DNA of 64,000 nt from Mesorhizobium erdmanii USDA 3471 (lineage in GTDB: Bacteria; Pseudomonadota; Alphaproteobacteria; Rhizobiales; Rhizobiaceae). The DNA lies in contig NZ_AXAE01000031.1 of the NCBI RefSeq assembly GCF_000472705.1, positions 1 through 64,000 of the forward strand, read 5' to 3'. Made by a program: the position numbers and the translations under genes. Position 1 is the stretch's first letter, and the number at the start of each line of letters is the position of its first letter. This document shows positions 1-7,459 of this stretch, piece after piece. The notes beneath the pieces are model-generated. The model was not told where the DNA came from, did not search any database, and was given only the letters and a program-made list of their open reading frames with translations.

Positions 1-88
1 CGATGCGCTGGCACCGACTGCTTGTCTCATCAAAAAAATCGAGCCACTGCTTTGAGATATCGCAGCCGACATAGTTCTGCATTATCAT
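1..88 (-). CDS. IS110-family transposase, N-terminal fragment (partial)
   Basis: The frame starting at 88 (or the second ATG at 82) reads MIMQNYVGCDISKQWLDFFD and continues to the window edge, 29 residues in all. The YVGCDISK block with its Asp is the first conserved motif of DEDD (RuvC-like) IS110 recombinases. A purine-rich AGGAAGAGG precedes the start by about 8 nt. The fragment is too short to assign a named IS. The family call rests on this motif plus the structured upstream segment. Confidence 0.72.
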   Translation of the reverse strand, partial: MIMQNYVGCDISKQWLDFFDETSSRCQRI

Positions 89-236
89 GTCCCACGCCTC
101 TTCCTGTGGTGCGGGGTCTGCTTGGAACAGCCCCGTGCAACTGTTCAGGTTGATGGTTCACCGGTGGGAAGGGACCGAGCCATGCCGCGGCCTGTCCTCA
201 AAAAGACGACCAGGATCCTCTCGGTCTCCTTCCCAC
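89..236 (-). ncRNA. candidate IS110 bridge RNA
   Basis: The minus-strand transcript would begin with a 16-bp stem: the arm at 220-236 pairs with 164-179 (GTGGGAAGGGACCGAG on the plus strand) with one bulged base. It encloses about 40 nt that can form a short apical stem, leaving an internal loop with two unpaired sides. A second hairpin lies at 112-135 (CGGGGTCTG against CAGCCCCG). IS110 elements are known to encode a bridge RNA with two internal-loop hairpins that specify target and donor DNA, located before the recombinase in this subgroup. The assignment here is inferred from position and fold only. Confidence 0.6.
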
Positions 237-240
237 TTCA

Positions 241-246
241 ATCATA
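241..246 (-). promoter_or_regulatory. candidate -10 box of the IS110 end
   Basis: The minus strand reads TATGAT, ending 4 nt before the first stem of the putative bridge RNA, so transcription would begin at or just inside the stem. In IS110 elements a full promoter is typically completed only when the two ends join in the excised circle. No good -35 is visible in the present flank. Confidence 0.4.
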
Positions 247-264
247 GCATGGGAACAACACACA

Positions 265-318
265 GGATCCTCGGGTCTGCGCGCCGGCTTCGCCGACGCT
301 CCGCCCGTGGATGACGAA
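265..318. repeat. dispersed GGATCC/GATGACGAA repeat, half element
   Basis: GGATCCTCGGGTCTGCGC followed by a GC-rich stretch and GTGGATGACGAAG. The same half element occurs at 11881-11941 and 41292-41347, each time paired with an inverted partner, and a single-hairpin form is at 63464-63521. Here the partner is missing and the IS110 end begins exactly where the repeat should continue. Confidence 0.75.
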
Positions 319-349
319 GGAGGGAGGCCCGCCATCCTGCACGTCAGGC

Positions 350-1372
350 CTAGGCCGCCAGCTTGCGCGTCCTGCCGAGCGCTTCCTCGACTGTGTCGAG
401 GAACATCTCGGCGCAGGCCTTCCAGCTGTAGCGCATGGCACGCTCGCGAGCCTGGGTGCGGTCGACATTGAGCGCCGCCAGCGCCGCCTCGCGCAGGTCG
501 TTTGACACCGCGCCGCCAAAGCCGTCGCCGACAATGTCGATCGGCCCGGTCACCGGATAGGCGGCGACCGGCGTGCCGCTGGCCAGCGCCTCGATGATGA
601 CGTTACCGAACGTGTCGGTGCGGCTGGGGAAGACGAAGACATCGGCCGAGGCATAGATCTCCGCCAGTTCGTCATTCGGACGGTGGCCGAGGAAATTCGC
701 CTTGGGATATTTTGCCTTGAGCTTGGCAAGCTCGGGCCCTTCGCCGACGATCACCTTGCTGCCGGGCAGGTCGAGGTCGAGGAAGGCGGGAAGGTTCTTT
801 TCAATGGCGACGCGGCCGACACAGAGGAACACCGGGCCGGGGAAGCCGAGGTCCTTTCTCTTGTCCGGGCGGAAATGGTCGGTGTCGACGCCGCGCGTCC
901 ATGGCCGCAATTTGTTGAAGCCACGCGCCGAAAGATCGTCGGCGAGCGACTGGGTGGCGACCAGCGTGCCCTGGCCGGAATTGTGGAAATCGCGCAGCCA
1001 GCGATAGGCCCAGCTTTCCGGCACCGGCAGGCGGGCGCTCAGATATTCGGGAAAGCGCGTGTGATAGCTGGTGGTGAACGGCCGGCCGGCATTGCGGCAA
1101 TAGCGCCGCGCCATGATGCCGAGCGGGCCTTCGGTGACGATGTGCACGTGGTTGGCCTTGTAGCCGTCGATCAGCCGCGCGACATGGCCGGGCGTGGTCA
1201 GCGCCAGGCGGATGTCGGGGTAGGTCGGCAGGGGCAGCGTGCGAAAGATATTGGGGGTCAGGAAATCCACCGCGACGTCGAAGGATTTCAGCGTTTCGGT
1301 GAGCCGCTCCAGCGTGTGGACGACGCCATTGACCTGCGGGCGCCAGGCGTCGGTGACCATCAATATGCGCAT
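350..1372 (-). CDS. glycosyltransferase family 4 (GT4, MgtA-like)
   Basis: A 340-residue GT-B glycosyltransferase. The N-terminus MRILMVTDAWRPQVNGVV is the typical start of GT4 enzymes acting on lipids or polysaccharides. The C-terminal donor domain has VGRVAIEKN and a FVFPSRTDTFGNVIIEA block where Asp replaces the first Glu of the usual EX7E pair, as is common in the MgtA/SqdX branch. No signal peptide or membrane segment is visible. The start at 1372 is chosen because GGAG precedes it; an upstream ATG at 1432 has no Shine-Dalgarno and adds unconserved sequence. Rhizobial relatives include enzymes that make glycosyl-diacylglycerols, but the acceptor cannot be read from sequence. It stands alone. 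Confidence 0.85.
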   Translation of the reverse strand: MRILMVTDAWRPQVNGVVHTLERLTETLKSFDVAVDFLTPNIFRTLPLPTYPDIRLALTTPGHVARLIDGYKANHVHIVTEGPLGIMARRYCRNAGRPFTTSYHTRFPEYLSARLPVPESWAYRWLRDFHNSGQGTLVATQSLADDLSARGFNKLRPWTRGVDTDHFRPDKRKDLGFPGPVFLCVGRVAIEKNLPAFLDLDLPGSKVIVGEGPELAKLKAKYPKANFLGHRPNDELAEIYASADVFVFPSRTDTFGNVIIEALASGTPVAAYPVTGPIDIVGDGFGGAVSNDLREAALAALNVDRTQARERAMRYSWKACAEMFLDTVEEALGRTRKLAA

Positions 1373-1581
1373 GGCGGCCCTTTGCTCCGGAGGTCGACGG
1401 TTGCGTTGAGGCGATGCCGGAACGGCGACCACCCGGATGCCCTCGCTTCGCTCCAGCGCACCCGGGCGGGTACGGCGTCGAAGTGAGGCGGCAAGGCCGA
1501 ATCAACTGTAGTCGCGCGTTTCATGCGCGCTCTTCACCATGATTTCATGACGAGCGGATGAAGCTTGATATCTGGCCTTGC

Positions 1582-2997
1582 CTAGGCCGGAACCTTGATG
1601 ATGGCCCGCAGGCCACCGAGCGGGCTGTCGTCGAGGGTGATGTCGCCGCCATGGCTGCGGGCGATGTCGCGGGCAATCGACAGGCCGAGCCCGGTGCCGC
1701 TGGCATCGAGGTTGCGGGCCTCGTCGAGCCGCACGAACGGCTTGAACACATCCTCGCGTTTGTCGTCCGGGATGCCGGGACCGTTATCGTCGACGGTGAC
1801 CACCAGCGATCCGCGGCCATGATTGGCGCTGACCTCCACGGTCCTGGCGTAGCGGAAAGCATTGCCGATGACGTTGGACAGCAGGCGGGCGAAGGCGTTC
1901 GGCCTGACATGCACGGTCGGATCGCCGGAAAGCGTCGTCGACAGCTTGCATTTGCGCAAGGCCGCTTCTTCGCCGAGCTTCTGGAAATAGGCTTCGAGGT
2001 CGAAACGCCCCGGATCTTCCGAGGCCTCGCCGCGAGCAAAGGCGAGATATCCCTCGAGCATCGACTGCATGTCGTCGATGTCCTGGTTGAGCGCCGCCTT
2101 GGTCTCGGTCTTGCCGCCGGCCAGTGCCAGCTGCAGCTTGAAGCGGGTGAGGATGGTTCTCAGATCATGGCTGACGCCAGTCAGCATGGCGGTGCGCTGT
2201 TCGATCTGGCGCTCGATGCGCTCGCGCATCTGGATGAAGGCAAAGCCGGCGCGGCGAACCTCCTCGGCGCCGCGCGGGCGAAAATCGCGCGGCATCGGCC
2301 GGCCCTTGCCGAAGCTTTCGGCGGCCTCGGCCAGCGTCAGGATCGGCCGGATCTGGTTGCGCAGGAAAGGGATGGCGATCATCAGGAGCACCAGCGAGGT
2401 GCCGACCATCCAGATCAGGAAGATGTGGGTGTTCGAGGCATAGGCCTGACTGCGGCGTACGAAGACGCGGAGCACCTTGTTCTCGAGCTGGACGCGCACC
2501 TCGACGATGTTGGAATTGCCGACCGTGTCGATCCAGAAAGGCCGGTTGATCTGGCGGGTGATCTCGGCAGACAGAACGTCGTCGAGGATCGAGAAGAACG
2601 GTTTTGGACCCGGTGGCGGCAAGGGGTCCGGCGGCAGCAGATCGACCTTCAGCTGCATGCGGTCCTGGGCGATGCGGATGATGTTGGCGTAGTCGGCGTC
2701 GTGCGGGTAGGTCTCGATCAGGTCGATGATGGCGGCGATGTCGCGCACGGTGGCTTGCGACAGGCGCTGCGTCACCGTCGCCCAATGGCGTTCCATGAAG
2801 ACGAAGGCGACGACCGATTGCAAAAGGATCATCGGCGCGATGACGATGATCAGCGAGCGCGCATAGAGGCGCTTTGGCATATAGAGCGAAACGAGGCGCC
2901 AGAACCGGTTCCAGATGCGCGACACTGCCTTGAGCGTTCGCGTGGCGCGTGCGCTCAAGCCGTCATTTCCCGGCTGTTCCAGTTCCGTGGTCGCCAT
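1582..2997 (-). CDS. EnvZ-type sensor histidine kinase
   Basis: A 471-residue inner-membrane sensor kinase. Two membrane segments (about residues 48-68 and 195-215) flank a periplasmic domain, followed by a HAMP linker, an H-box around SHDLRTILTRF, an N-box (NVIGNAF), DNGPGIPDD and GTGLGLSI. All catalytic elements are present. It is the last gene of a minus-strand operon MarR - response regulator - kinase, with a palindromic repeat (3030-3081) between it and the regulator. The family transmits an envelope signal to the partner regulator by phosphotransfer. The stimulus is unknown. Confidence 0.92.
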   Translation of the reverse strand: MATTELEQPGNDGLSARATRTLKAVSRIWNRFWRLVSLYMPKRLYARSLIIVIAPMILLQSVVAFVFMERHWATVTQRLSQATVRDIAAIIDLIETYPHDADYANIIRIAQDRMQLKVDLLPPDPLPPPGPKPFFSILDDVLSAEITRQINRPFWIDTVGNSNIVEVRVQLENKVLRVFVRRSQAYASNTHIFLIWMVGTSLVLLMIAIPFLRNQIRPILTLAEAAESFGKGRPMPRDFRPRGAEEVRRAGFAFIQMRERIERQIEQRTAMLTGVSHDLRTILTRFKLQLALAGGKTETKAALNQDIDDMQSMLEGYLAFARGEASEDPGRFDLEAYFQKLGEEAALRKCKLSTTLSGDPTVHVRPNAFARLLSNVIGNAFRYARTVEVSANHGRGSLVVTVDDNGPGIPDDKREDVFKPFVRLDEARNLDASGTGLGLSIARDIARSHGGDITLDDSPLGGLRAIIKVPA

Positions 2998-3029
2998 TTG
3001 GCTCTTTTCATTTCGTCCGCGGCACTAGA

Positions 3030-3081
3030 TGGAGCATGACTTTTTCGAAAGCCGGTTTCCGCTTTTCGGGATCATGCTCTA
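3030..3081. repeat. GAGCATGA...TCATGCTC palindromic intergenic repeat
   Basis: An inverted repeat: GAGCATGA at 3032-3039 and TCATGCTC at 3072-3079 around a TTTTCGAAAGCCGG core that also pairs with TTTCCGCTTTTCGGG. It resembles a palindrome widespread in rhizobial intergenic DNA. It lies inside an operon, between response regulator and kinase, so a transcript would carry it as a hairpin. Confidence 0.7.
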
Positions 3082-3098
3082 GCGCCGCGTCCGCTACT

Positions 3099-3818
3099 CT
3101 ATTCCACGCTGAGCCGATACCCAATACCGCGCACCGTCTGCAGCCAGACGGGGTTGGACGGATCGCGCTCGATCTTGCGGCGCAGCCGGTTGATCTGGAC
3201 GTCGATGGTGCGCTCGCCGACCTCCGAATCGTCGCCGACCAGCTCGTGACGTGGGATGGTCTCGCCGGCGCGCGCGGCAAAGATCGCCAGGATCTCCTGC
3301 TCGCGGTCGGTCAGCTTCAGCGCCTCGCCGCCACGCTTCAGTTCGCGCCTGGCGATCTGGAAGGTGTAGGGGCCGAAGACCAGCTGTTCGACCTTGGGCG
3401 TTGTCGCTGGGCCGCCGCGGCGCAGAATGTTGTTGATGCGCAGGATCAGCTCGCGCGGGTCGAAGGGTTTGGGCAGATAGTCGTCGGCGCCGGCCTCGAG
3501 CCCCGAGATGCGGCTGTCGGTTTCCGACAGCGCGGTCAGCATCAGGATCGGTACGTTCTTTTCGGCGCGCAGCGATTTGGTGAGGTCGACGCCGCTTTCG
3601 CCAGGCATCATGACATCGAGCACGAGGAGGTCGAAATCGAGGCCGATGAGCTTGCGCCTAGCCTCGCCGGCATTGCCGGCGACCGTGACGCGAAAACCGT
3701 TCTCGGTCAGATACTGTTTGAGAAGATTACGGATGCGGGTGTCGTCATCGACCACGAGCAGATGCGGCGCGTCGTCGTCCGGTGCGGCTGCCTGATCGAC
3801 CCTCTCAGTGCTCTCCAT
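3099..3818 (-). CDS. OmpR/PhoB-family response regulator
   Basis: A 239-residue two-domain regulator. The receiver has HLLVVDDD, the phospho-acceptor Asp in LLVLDVMMPG and Lys in LPKPFDP. A winged helix follows with ERTIDVQINRLRRKIE and GIGYRL at the end. The start at 3818 is preceded by AGGGA and overlaps the last 14 nt of the MarR gene, so the two are probably translationally coupled; the next upstream ATG (3848) lies well inside the MarR gene. It is presumably phosphorylated by the adjacent kinase. Targets cannot be read from sequence. Confidence 0.92.
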   Translation of the reverse strand: MESTERVDQAAAPDDDAPHLLVVDDDTRIRNLLKQYLTENGFRVTVAGNAGEARRKLIGLDFDLLVLDVMMPGESGVDLTKSLRAEKNVPILMLTALSETDSRISGLEAGADDYLPKPFDPRELILRINNILRRGGPATTPKVEQLVFGPYTFQIARRELKRGGEALKLTDREQEILAIFAARAGETIPRHELVGDDSEVGERTIDVQINRLRRKIERDPSNPVWLQTVRGIGYRLSVE

Positions 3819-4338
3819 GGCTTTTCCCTGACATTTTCGCGGACCCAACGTCGATTTGAGCTCTCAGTTCCGGATTGACCATCGCTTCGAGGAAGCGTTC
3901 CACCAAGGTCCGTTCGGTGGCGCCGGAATCCTCCAATGCAGCACGGATGCGGCGCGACTGTGGCCGTGCCAGGGCCAAGGCCAGCGCGCGGCCCTTGGCC
4001 GTCGGGTAGAGTTCGCGCTGGCGACGGTCGCGCGGACCTTGCAACTGCACGACATGGTCGGTGTCGATCAGCTGCTTGAGCACGCGCGCCAGGCTCTGCT
4101 TGGTGATCTTCAGCACGTCGAGCAATTCGGCAACTGTCAGTCCCGGCCGGCGGTTGACGAAATGCAGCACCCGGTGGTGGGCACGGCCGAAGCCATAATC
4201 GGCCAGCATCTGGTCGGGATCGGAGGTGAAGTCGCGGTAGGCGAAGAAAAACAGTTCGATGATGGCGAAGTCGATGCCGTCCTCGACTGACATCGCGGTC
4301 CTGATCGGTTTTCCGGCGGCTGAGCTTCGATCCGTCAT
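3805..4338 (-). CDS. MarR-family transcriptional regulator
   Basis: A 177-residue winged-helix regulator. The centre shows the recognition region of MarR proteins (PGLTVAELLDVLKITKQSL, then RDRRQRELYPTAKGRAL, the wing). GGAG sits 5 nt before the ATG at 4338, which is preferred over the ATG at 4341. First gene of the operon with the response regulator and kinase. A near-perfect inverted repeat at 4361-4385, just upstream, is a good candidate for its own operator. No ligand can be proposed. Confidence 0.9.
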   Translation of the reverse strand: MTDRSSAAGKPIRTAMSVEDGIDFAIIELFFFAYRDFTSDPDQMLADYGFGRAHHRVLHFVNRRPGLTVAELLDVLKITKQSLARVLKQLIDTDHVVQLQGPRDRRQRELYPTAKGRALALALARPQSRRIRAALEDSGATERTLVERFLEAMVNPELRAQIDVGSAKMSGKSHGEH

Positions 4339-4360
4339 CATTTCTCCATGGGAACGGGAG

Positions 4361-4385
4361 ATTATGTCAGTACTATTGACGTAAT
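4361..4385. promoter_or_regulatory. candidate MarR operator
   Basis: ATTATGTCA-N7-TGACGTAAT is an inverted repeat with 8 of 9 positions matching, 23 nt upstream of the MarR start codon and between divergent marR and ilvE. Size and position fit a dimeric MarR autoregulatory site. Binding is inferred. Confidence 0.5.
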
Positions 4386-4597
4386 TTCCCCGCAATGGTA
4401 ATTTTTGACAAGCTTTTGGGCGGATTGCGAACGAAAAGGCAAGGCAGGCCGGTTTTTCCGGAACTTCCTGAGTTTGCCAGAGCGCGATCATCCGCTTACG
4501 CTTTGCAACCCGGCCGGCGTCGCCAATCATCCGGCGCGGTCAAAAAGAACAAGCAACGACACAAGGACATGCGGGCCGCGGCCCGCGGGAGGTTACC

Positions 4598-5491
4598 ATG
4601 GCATCCGTTCCCTTCGATCAACTGGACGGCTTCATCTGGATGAATGGCGAGTTCGTTCCATGGGGCGATGCCAAGGTCCATGTGCTGACGCACGGTCTGC
4701 ACTACGCCAGCGCGGTCTTCGAGGGTGAGCGCGCCTATGGCGGCGAGATCTTCAAGCTCAACGAGCATACCGAGCGCCTGCATGAGTCGGCGCGCCTGCT
4801 CGGCTTCAAGATTCCCTATTCGGTGGCCGAGCTCAACGACGCCTCGACCACGTTGTTGAAGAAGCAGGGTTTCCAGGATGCGTATGTCAGGCCGATCGCC
4901 TGGCGCGGCAGCGAGCAGATGGGTGTTTCGGCGCAGAACAACCGCATCAACTGCGCCATCGCCATCTGGCAGTGGCCGAGCTATTTCGACCCGGCACAGA
5001 AGCTGAAGGGCATCCGCCTCGACATCGCCGAATGGCGCCGGCCCGACCCGCGCACGGCGCCATCACGGTCGAAGGCCGCCGGCCTCTACATGATCTGCAC
5101 CATGTCCAAGCACGCCGCCGAAGCGAAAGGCTATGCCGACGCCATGATGCTAGACTGGCGCGGGCAAGTGGCGGAGGCTACGGGCGCCAACATCTTCTTC
5201 GTCAAGGACGGCAAGATCCACACGCCGAAGCCCGACTGCTTCCTCGACGGCATCACCCGCCGCACGGTTATCGGGCTGGCCAGGGATCGCGGCCTGGAAG
5301 TCATCGAACGTGCCATCCTGCCGGAAGAACTCGAAGGCTTCGAACAATGCTTCCTGACCGGGACGGCAGCGGAAGTAACGCCGGTGTCGGAGATCGGCCC
5401 TTACCGATTCGAGGTCGGCGAGATCGCCAAGAACCTTATGAACGACTATTCTGCCGCGGTTCAACCCAAGCACGCCATCGCCGCAGAATAA
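4598..5491 (+). CDS. ilvE: branched-chain amino acid aminotransferase
   Basis: A 297-residue fold-type IV PLP aminotransferase catalysing the last step of Leu/Ile/Val synthesis (and the first of their breakdown) with 2-oxoglutarate/glutamate. The PLP lysine is K159 in SKAAGLY, the usual position. HGLHYASAVFEGERAY near residue 30 and LDWRGQVAEATGANIFF near residue 185 are family blocks. GGGAGG lies 7 nt before the ATG at 4598. Diverges from the marR operon. Followed by a strong terminator at 5519-5548. D-amino-acid or 4-amino-4-deoxychorismate relatives are less likely given length and motifs. Confidence 0.93.
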   Translation: MASVPFDQLDGFIWMNGEFVPWGDAKVHVLTHGLHYASAVFEGERAYGGEIFKLNEHTERLHESARLLGFKIPYSVAELNDASTTLLKKQGFQDAYVRPIAWRGSEQMGVSAQNNRINCAIAIWQWPSYFDPAQKLKGIRLDIAEWRRPDPRTAPSRSKAAGLYMICTMSKHAAEAKGYADAMMLDWRGQVAEATGANIFFVKDGKIHTPKPDCFLDGITRRTVIGLARDRGLEVIERAILPEELEGFEQCFLTGTAAEVTPVSEIGPYRFEVGEIAKNLMNDYSAAVQPKHAIAAE

Positions 5492-5518
5492 CGATAGTCA
5501 CAGCTTTTCACGCAAGCA

Positions 5519-5548
5519 GGGGCGGTTTTCGAACCGCCCCTTTTATTT
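5519..5548 (+). terminator. Rho-independent terminator of ilvE
   Basis: GGGGCGGTT-TTCG-AACCGCCCC followed by TTTTATTT: a 9-bp stem with a stable tetraloop and T-run, 28 nt after the ilvE stop. Confidence 0.9.
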
Positions 5549-5636
5549 AAGCGTTTCTGCATTTGACTTTCATCCAATTCGGCGTCTCATGATCGTGTCG
5601 GCCCGGGAGGCTGGCAGCTATGGAGGGACTCATCAT

Positions 5637-5951
5637 ATGGACATGAACACGCTTCTTCCGATCATCATTCAGATCATTACAGGCATCATCGGTGGTCAGG
5701 CGGTCGGCGCGGCAATCAAGACGGCGGCGATGGGGCAGCTTCCCAAAATCCTGGGTGGAGCCGTTGGCGGCGTCGGCGGCGCGGCGATCCTGGGCAGCCT
5801 GCTCGGCCACGGGATCGATCCGGCCGCGGCCGCGGCGGCAACGAGCGGCCTCGGCAGTTCGCTCAACCTGCAGAACATCGTCGGTGGTGCCGGCGGCGGC
5901 GCGATTCTGACCGGCATCATTGGCGCGGTCATGGGTGCCATGAAGAAGTAG
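5637..5951 (+). CDS. small glycine-rich membrane protein
   Basis: A 104-residue hydrophobic protein with no recognised domain. The N-terminus MDMNTLLPIIIQIITGIIGG is a likely membrane segment, and most of the rest is Gly/Ala-rich (GGAVGGVGGAAILGSLLG, GGAGGGAILTGIIGAV), like glycine-zipper proteins that pack helices in membranes. GGAGGG lies about 9 nt before the ATG at 5637; the upstream ATG at 5589 lacks such a site. Stands alone between two terminators. Function unknown. Confidence 0.7.
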   Translation: MDMNTLLPIIIQIITGIIGGQAVGAAIKTAAMGQLPKILGGAVGGVGGAAILGSLLGHGIDPAAAAAATSGLGSSLNLQNIVGGAGGGAILTGIIGAVMGAMKK

Positions 5952-5974
5952 ACCTGGACGGTCCAAGGTTGTTC

Positions 5975-6006
5975 AAATGGGCGGCTTCGGCCGCCCATTT
6001 CCATTT
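5975..6006 (+). terminator. terminator of the glycine-rich protein gene
   Basis: AAATGGGCGG-CTTCGG-CCGCCCATTT followed by CCATTTC, 23 nt after the stop codon. The stem is strong and the T-tract short. Confidence 0.8.
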
Positions 6007-6093
6007 CTGGGATGACTGACTGTTCGTCTTTCGGGGGGTGGACGCGTTTCGCCCGCGCCTCTACATCACCGCGTGAACATCGAAAGGACGATC

Positions 6094-6732
6094 ATGGGTC
6101 AGCTCAATGCAGGCATCGTGCCGGTCACTCCGTTTCAGCAGAACTGCACCATCCTGTTCGACATGGACGACAAGCATGGCGTCGTCGTCGATCCCGGTGG
6201 CGATATCGACAAGGTGCTGGCAGCGCTGAAGGACAATGCGATCACGGCCGGGGCAATCTGGATCACCCATGGCCATATCGACCATGCCGGCGGCGCGATG
6301 GATTTGAAGGAGGCACTCGGCATCGAGATTGTCGGCCCGCATGAGGCCGACAAATTCCTGCTCGACAATCTGGAGAACCAGGGCAGGCGCTACGGCATTG
6401 CCGGCTCGCGGGACTGCGTGCCCGACCGGTTCCTCACCGAAGGCGAGACCGTGTCGTTCGGCGCGCATGTCTTCGAGGTTCTGCATTGCCCCGGCCATGC
6501 GCCGGGCCACGTCGTCTACTACAACCGCGCGGCCAAGTTCGCCCATGTCGGCGACGTGCTGTTTCGCGGCTCGGTCGGCCGCACCGACCTGCCGGGCGGC
6601 GACCACGCGACGCTGATCGCCTCGATCAAGGAAAAGCTTTTACCGCTCGGCGACGATATCGGCTTCATCTGCGGCCACGGCCCTGGCAGCCGTTTCGGCG
6701 ATGAGCGCAGGACCAATCCGTTTCTGACCTGA
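6094..6732 (+). CDS. MBL-fold metallo-hydrolase (glyoxalase II-like)
   Basis: A 212-residue metallo-beta-lactamase-fold hydrolase. The metal motif is THGHIDHAGG (H59, H61, D63, H64). Further ligands are in CPGHAPGH and HVGDVLF, and CGHGPGS ends the core. The compact form lacks the C-terminal HAGH domain of true glyoxalase II and resembles the YcbL branch, which hydrolyses thioesters such as S-lactoylglutathione. The start at 6094 has AAAGGA 7 nt upstream; a GTG at 6073 is less likely. Cytosolic. The substrate is inferred only. Confidence 0.88.
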   Translation: MGQLNAGIVPVTPFQQNCTILFDMDDKHGVVVDPGGDIDKVLAALKDNAITAGAIWITHGHIDHAGGAMDLKEALGIEIVGPHEADKFLLDNLENQGRRYGIAGSRDCVPDRFLTEGETVSFGAHVFEVLHCPGHAPGHVVYYNRAAKFAHVGDVLFRGSVGRTDLPGGDHATLIASIKEKLLPLGDDIGFICGHGPGSRFGDERRTNPFLT

Positions 6733-6788
6733 TTCCGGGATCGTGTGGTGCCGGTCTGTGAAAAGTCCGGAGGCTGTCGCTCAAAACA

Positions 6789-6820
6789 AAAAAGCGCTGG
6801 CCTCGCGGTCAGCGCTTTTT
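6789..6820. terminator. bidirectional terminator
   Basis: AAAAAGCGCTGGCC-TCGC-GGTCAGCGCTTTTT, a 14-bp stem flanked by A-run and T-run, lies between the convergent MBL hydrolase and BA14K-like genes and can terminate both. Confidence 0.9.
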
Positions 6821-6839
6821 CGTATGGGGCAGGGAAGCC

Positions 6840-7265
6840 TCAGTTCGCGGTGCAGAAATGCTGCTCGCCGTCATTGCCGGTGAACGTGCCGGTGCGGCTG
6901 TTGAAGGTGCGGTAGCGGTCCGAGCAGTAGTTGTACCAGTCACGGGTCCACGGCTCGGCATAGCGATCGGCATAGACGACCTGCGGCTCGGCGTAATAGC
7001 GACGGACCGGGGCCGGGCGCACCACGACCTCACGGTCGTAGCTGTCATCGTAGTAGCGGTCAGCGTAGGCCGGGGGCTGGTCATTGGCCAACGCGCCACC
7101 GATCAGCGCGCCGGCCGCGAGGCCGAGGACGCCGGCGGCAATGGCGTCGCCATTGTGGTGGCGGCGGTGATGACCCCAGTCATCGGCGTTGGCCGCGGGC
7201 AAGGCCGCAAGCATGGTGCCGGCCACGGCGGCGGACAGCACGGCAGTCTTGAAAATTCTGTTCAT
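6840..7265 (-). CDS. BA14K-like exported protein
   Basis: A 141-residue protein with a clear signal peptide (MNRIFKTAVLSAAVAGTMLA, cleavage after about residue 27), a Gly/Ala-rich helix, a Tyr/Arg-rich linker and a C-terminal DWYNYCSDRYRTFNSRTGTF block with GNDGEQHFC, the pattern of the BA14K family (lectin-like surface proteins first known in Brucella and common in rhizobia). AGGAGACC precedes the start. The two C-terminal cysteines probably form a disulfide. Outside the cytoplasm. Ligand unknown. Confidence 0.82.
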   Translation of the reverse strand: MNRIFKTAVLSAAVAGTMLAALPAANADDWGHHRRHHNGDAIAAGVLGLAAGALIGGALANDQPPAYADRYYDDSYDREVVVRPAPVRRYYAEPQVVYADRYAEPWTRDWYNYCSDRYRTFNSRTGTFTGNDGEQHFCTAN

Positions 7266-7459
7266 CTTGGTCTCCTTCGTACCGGGCCGTGCGGTTTTGC
7301 AGGGGATGCGGTCCGGCTTTACCCAAGACTAATATGCGACCGTGGCTGAACGGGGGCTGAACGGATTTCGACGTGTCTATCTAAAAAAGGCACCGAGAAA
7401 TCGCACGCCGCTCAATGAGCGGAAGTGCCGGCCGGTGGCCTGCCTTGTCTGAAGCCGGC

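Larger units (their letters stand above)
1..264 (-). mobile_element. IS110-family insertion sequence, left end, truncated by window edge
   Basis: Read on the minus strand this segment holds, in order, a possible -10 box, a structured non-coding segment of about 150 nt and the start of an IS110-type transposase. That order (non-coding end before the recombinase) is the layout known for the IS110 subgroup. The outer boundary is inferred: near 264 the sequence switches to a genomic repeat (265-318) whose other copies are intact elsewhere in the window. The rest of the element lies left of position 1. Confidence 0.72.

Noticed and set aside
164..236. Strong hairpin considered as an SRP (4.5S) RNA.
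   Set aside because: The conserved GGAAGCAGC-type apical loop of SRP RNA is absent, and the IS110 layout explains position and fold.
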